Positions 63,085 through 64,000 of a DNA stretch of 64,000 bases are shown in pieces; within the stretch, counting starts at the first letter, position 1, and every line of letters starts with the position of its first letter. Source of the stretch: Portibacter marinus. GTDB lineage: Bacteria; Bacteroidota; Bacteroidia; Chitinophagales; Saprospiraceae. The notes under the pieces were generated by a model that ran no database searches, had not been told where the DNA came from, and worked only from the letters and a program-made list of their open reading frames with translations. The stretch spans positions 21,942-85,941 of the forward strand of contig NZ_JAJNKB010000012.1 in assembly GCF_021533195.1 (NCBI RefSeq), read 5' to 3'. Both the position numbers and the translations under genes were made by a program.

Positions 63085-63291
63085 TTGTTCAGGATTGAAA
63101 AGGACCTGAGTCAAGAACAATTGGCACACTTATGTGATACAAGTGCATCATATATTAGAAAAGTAGAAGCTGAGAAGGTTAACATCTCTATGTTAAGACT
63201 CCATGAAATAGTAGCTGAATTCGAATTGAGTTTGGGTGAGTTTTTTAGTATGATGAAGTGTAAGTTGATATTTACTTACCTATCGTTATAG
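63085..63291 (+). CDS. XRE family helix-turn-helix regulator, N-terminus uncertain
   Basis: The frame encodes 68 residues with a full HTH core (RIEKDLSQEQLAHLCDTSASYIRKVEAEKVNISMLRLHEIVAEFELSLGEFF). The start at 63085 is TTG and there is no ATG or GTG upstream in frame before the TGA at 63040. Yet the upstream codons read KVLVSKLILFRIEK, similar to the usual start of XRE domains. So the true start may be a rarer codon, or the ATG has mutated. Probably a regulator of the element's own genes, given the promoter and inverted repeat at 63014-63051. Confidence 0.6.
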   Translation: MFRIEKDLSQEQLAHLCDTSASYIRKVEAEKVNISMLRLHEIVAEFELSLGEFFSMMKCKLIFTYLSL

Positions 63292-63542
63292 GTATTTTTA
63301 CCTGTTTTGACACGATTCATTTACAAGTTCTAATAAATGCTTATTTTGGTGTTAATCAACTTTACACCATGAGCGCTCTTATTTCAATTTTTTGAACTAT
63401 TCACTCTCACATTTTAAAGAAAATTTGTCATTTATTTACAGATGGTCATACATACCTTTTGTTTTATATTCTAAAAATTGGAATATAGTATATATTTAGT
63501 TGTTGATATGGGAGAGTTATAGGCAAGCAAAACTAAAGAAAG

Positions 63543-63905
63543 ATGAGACTAATATTTTTGATGATAATAATCATATGTTTTAGCGCATGTAAAAGCGATC
63601 AGAATGTTGTTGGTCAATATAATCAATTGGAAAATCAACGCAAATAGATGGTTAATAGTCTTATGAAAGAACATGACTCAACCATAATGAAAATTCAAAT
63701 GAACCAAATGATACTAGAAGAATTAAAGACTGTAGGAATTGCTAATAATCGAGATTCAATTCAACAAATTTTACTAGATAATCAGCAGTATCTTAGAACG
63801 GTTACAATACTCAAAAACAAAATTATTTCAAACGATAAGACTTATATTCAGCAATTTGCAAATCAATTGAAAGTGAGCTTCCCCCCAATTGTTAGACAGA
63901 AATAG
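63543..63905 (+). pseudogene. Lipoprotein gene interrupted by an in-frame TAG
   Basis: ATG 63543 opens MRLIFLMIIIICFSACKSDQ, a lipoprotein signal with lipobox Phe-Ser-Ala-Cys16. After 34 codons TAG (63645-63647) interrupts. The next codon is ATG 63648 in the same frame and the coding sequence continues for 85 residues (MVNSLMKEHDSTIMKIQMNQ...), mostly helical, to TAG at 63903-63905. A continuous product would be 120 residues. The downstream part alone would lack a signal peptide. Reinitiation at the adjoining ATG is possible. Function unknown. Confidence 0.55.
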
Positions 63906-64000
63906 TCTGTTTTTAAGTTTGAATTTGGCAGTTCGGTTTTCCACATTTCAATATCAAAAATATCCATGGTAAGATATTTTCAGATGTTGAACATAGTGGG

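Larger units (their letters stand above)
57646..64000 (+). mobile_element. Integrated element in tRNA-Ala with integrase, excisionase-like and polymerase-like genes
   Basis: The left end is the disrupted tRNA-Ala. Cargo in order: tyrosine integrase, hypothetical protein, HTH excisionase-like protein, small basic protein, a polymerase-like protein of 521 residues, two minus-strand membrane/lipoprotein genes, an XRE regulator and a broken lipoprotein gene. The DNA is visibly more AT-rich than the chromosome to the left. No relaxase, coupling protein, capsid or transfer gene is in the visible 6.4 kb, so the mode of spread is unknown. The right end is beyond the window. Confidence 0.85.

Noticed and set aside
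1281..63647. Possible stop-codon recoding (readthrough of TAG or other stops)
   Set aside because: All three stop codons interrupt genes, and TAG, TAA and TGA also serve as normal gene ends here, including element genes ending in TAG. Recoding would need one consistent codon.
63906..64000. Right attachment site of the element at the window end
   Set aside because: No tRNA 3' half or copy of the anticodon-arm core is present, so the element evidently continues beyond the window.

Overview
The window reads as a marine-type member of the Bacteroidota, probably Cytophagales-like. The evidence is the gene content: a SusC/SusD pair with a hybrid two-component regulator and sulfatases, type IX secretion (T9SS) C-terminal sorting domains on three proteins, DUF6090 and DUF6787 family proteins, tricorn-like and DPP IV-like peptidases, and AT-rich spacers with few Shine-Dalgarno sequences. 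No rRNA operon and no CRISPR array is visible.

Layout. 1-2.9 kb: DUF6090 genes and remnants around a DUF819 permease gene broken by an in-frame TAG, then a divergent peptide deformylase. 3-16.7 kb: mostly housekeeping genes (tricorn protease, HugZ-like flavoprotein, priA, truA, PadR regulator with membrane partner, enoyl-CoA hydratase plus an old-yellow-enzyme/2,4-dienoyl-CoA reductase) and a T9SS-sorted sugar dehydrogenase. 16.8-21.4 kb: a small membrane protein, a diheme cytochrome c, a two-subunit molybdenum hydroxylase and a GH16 lipoprotein. 21.4-30.9 kb: cupin, SDR, a DPP IV-like plus tricorn-like peptidase operon, lipoproteins. 31-34.1 kb: ECF sigma factor, HEAT-repeat anti-sigma and two surface proteins with repeated His-His-Gly-Asp turns. 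34.8-37.1 kb: a ModABC-type molybdate/tungstate transporter. 37.2-51.1 kb: a polysaccharide utilization locus (hybrid two-component regulator, SusC, SusD, two S1 sulfatases, a beta-helix protein) with a candidate tandem operator ahead of susC. 51-57.3 kb: a GntR/serine hydrolase operon, a secreted hydrolase-like protein lacking its nucleophile, and a multicopper oxidase split by a -1 frameshift at an A9 tract.

At 57,602 the chromosome is cut by a mobile element. The 5' half of a tRNA-Ala(GGC) gene stops at its anticodon stem-loop, and a tyrosine integrase, a hypothetical protein, an excisionase-like HTH protein, a small basic protein and a 521-residue polymerase-like protein follow. The polymerase has motifs A, B and C of the family A / T7-RNA-polymerase superfamily and resembles the TV-Pol group of mobile elements. 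An 11-bp motif occurs before and (twice, as an inverted pair) after the polymerase module. The element runs off the window end, and its rightmost part holds decayed lipoprotein genes.

Several genes carry in-frame stops or frameshifts relative to the protein expected (1281, 9892, 51392, 56582, 62775, 62841 and 63645). All three stop codons are involved, so ordinary gene decay or sequence errors explain them better than recoding. All family assignments come from reading the sequence; no database search was run.
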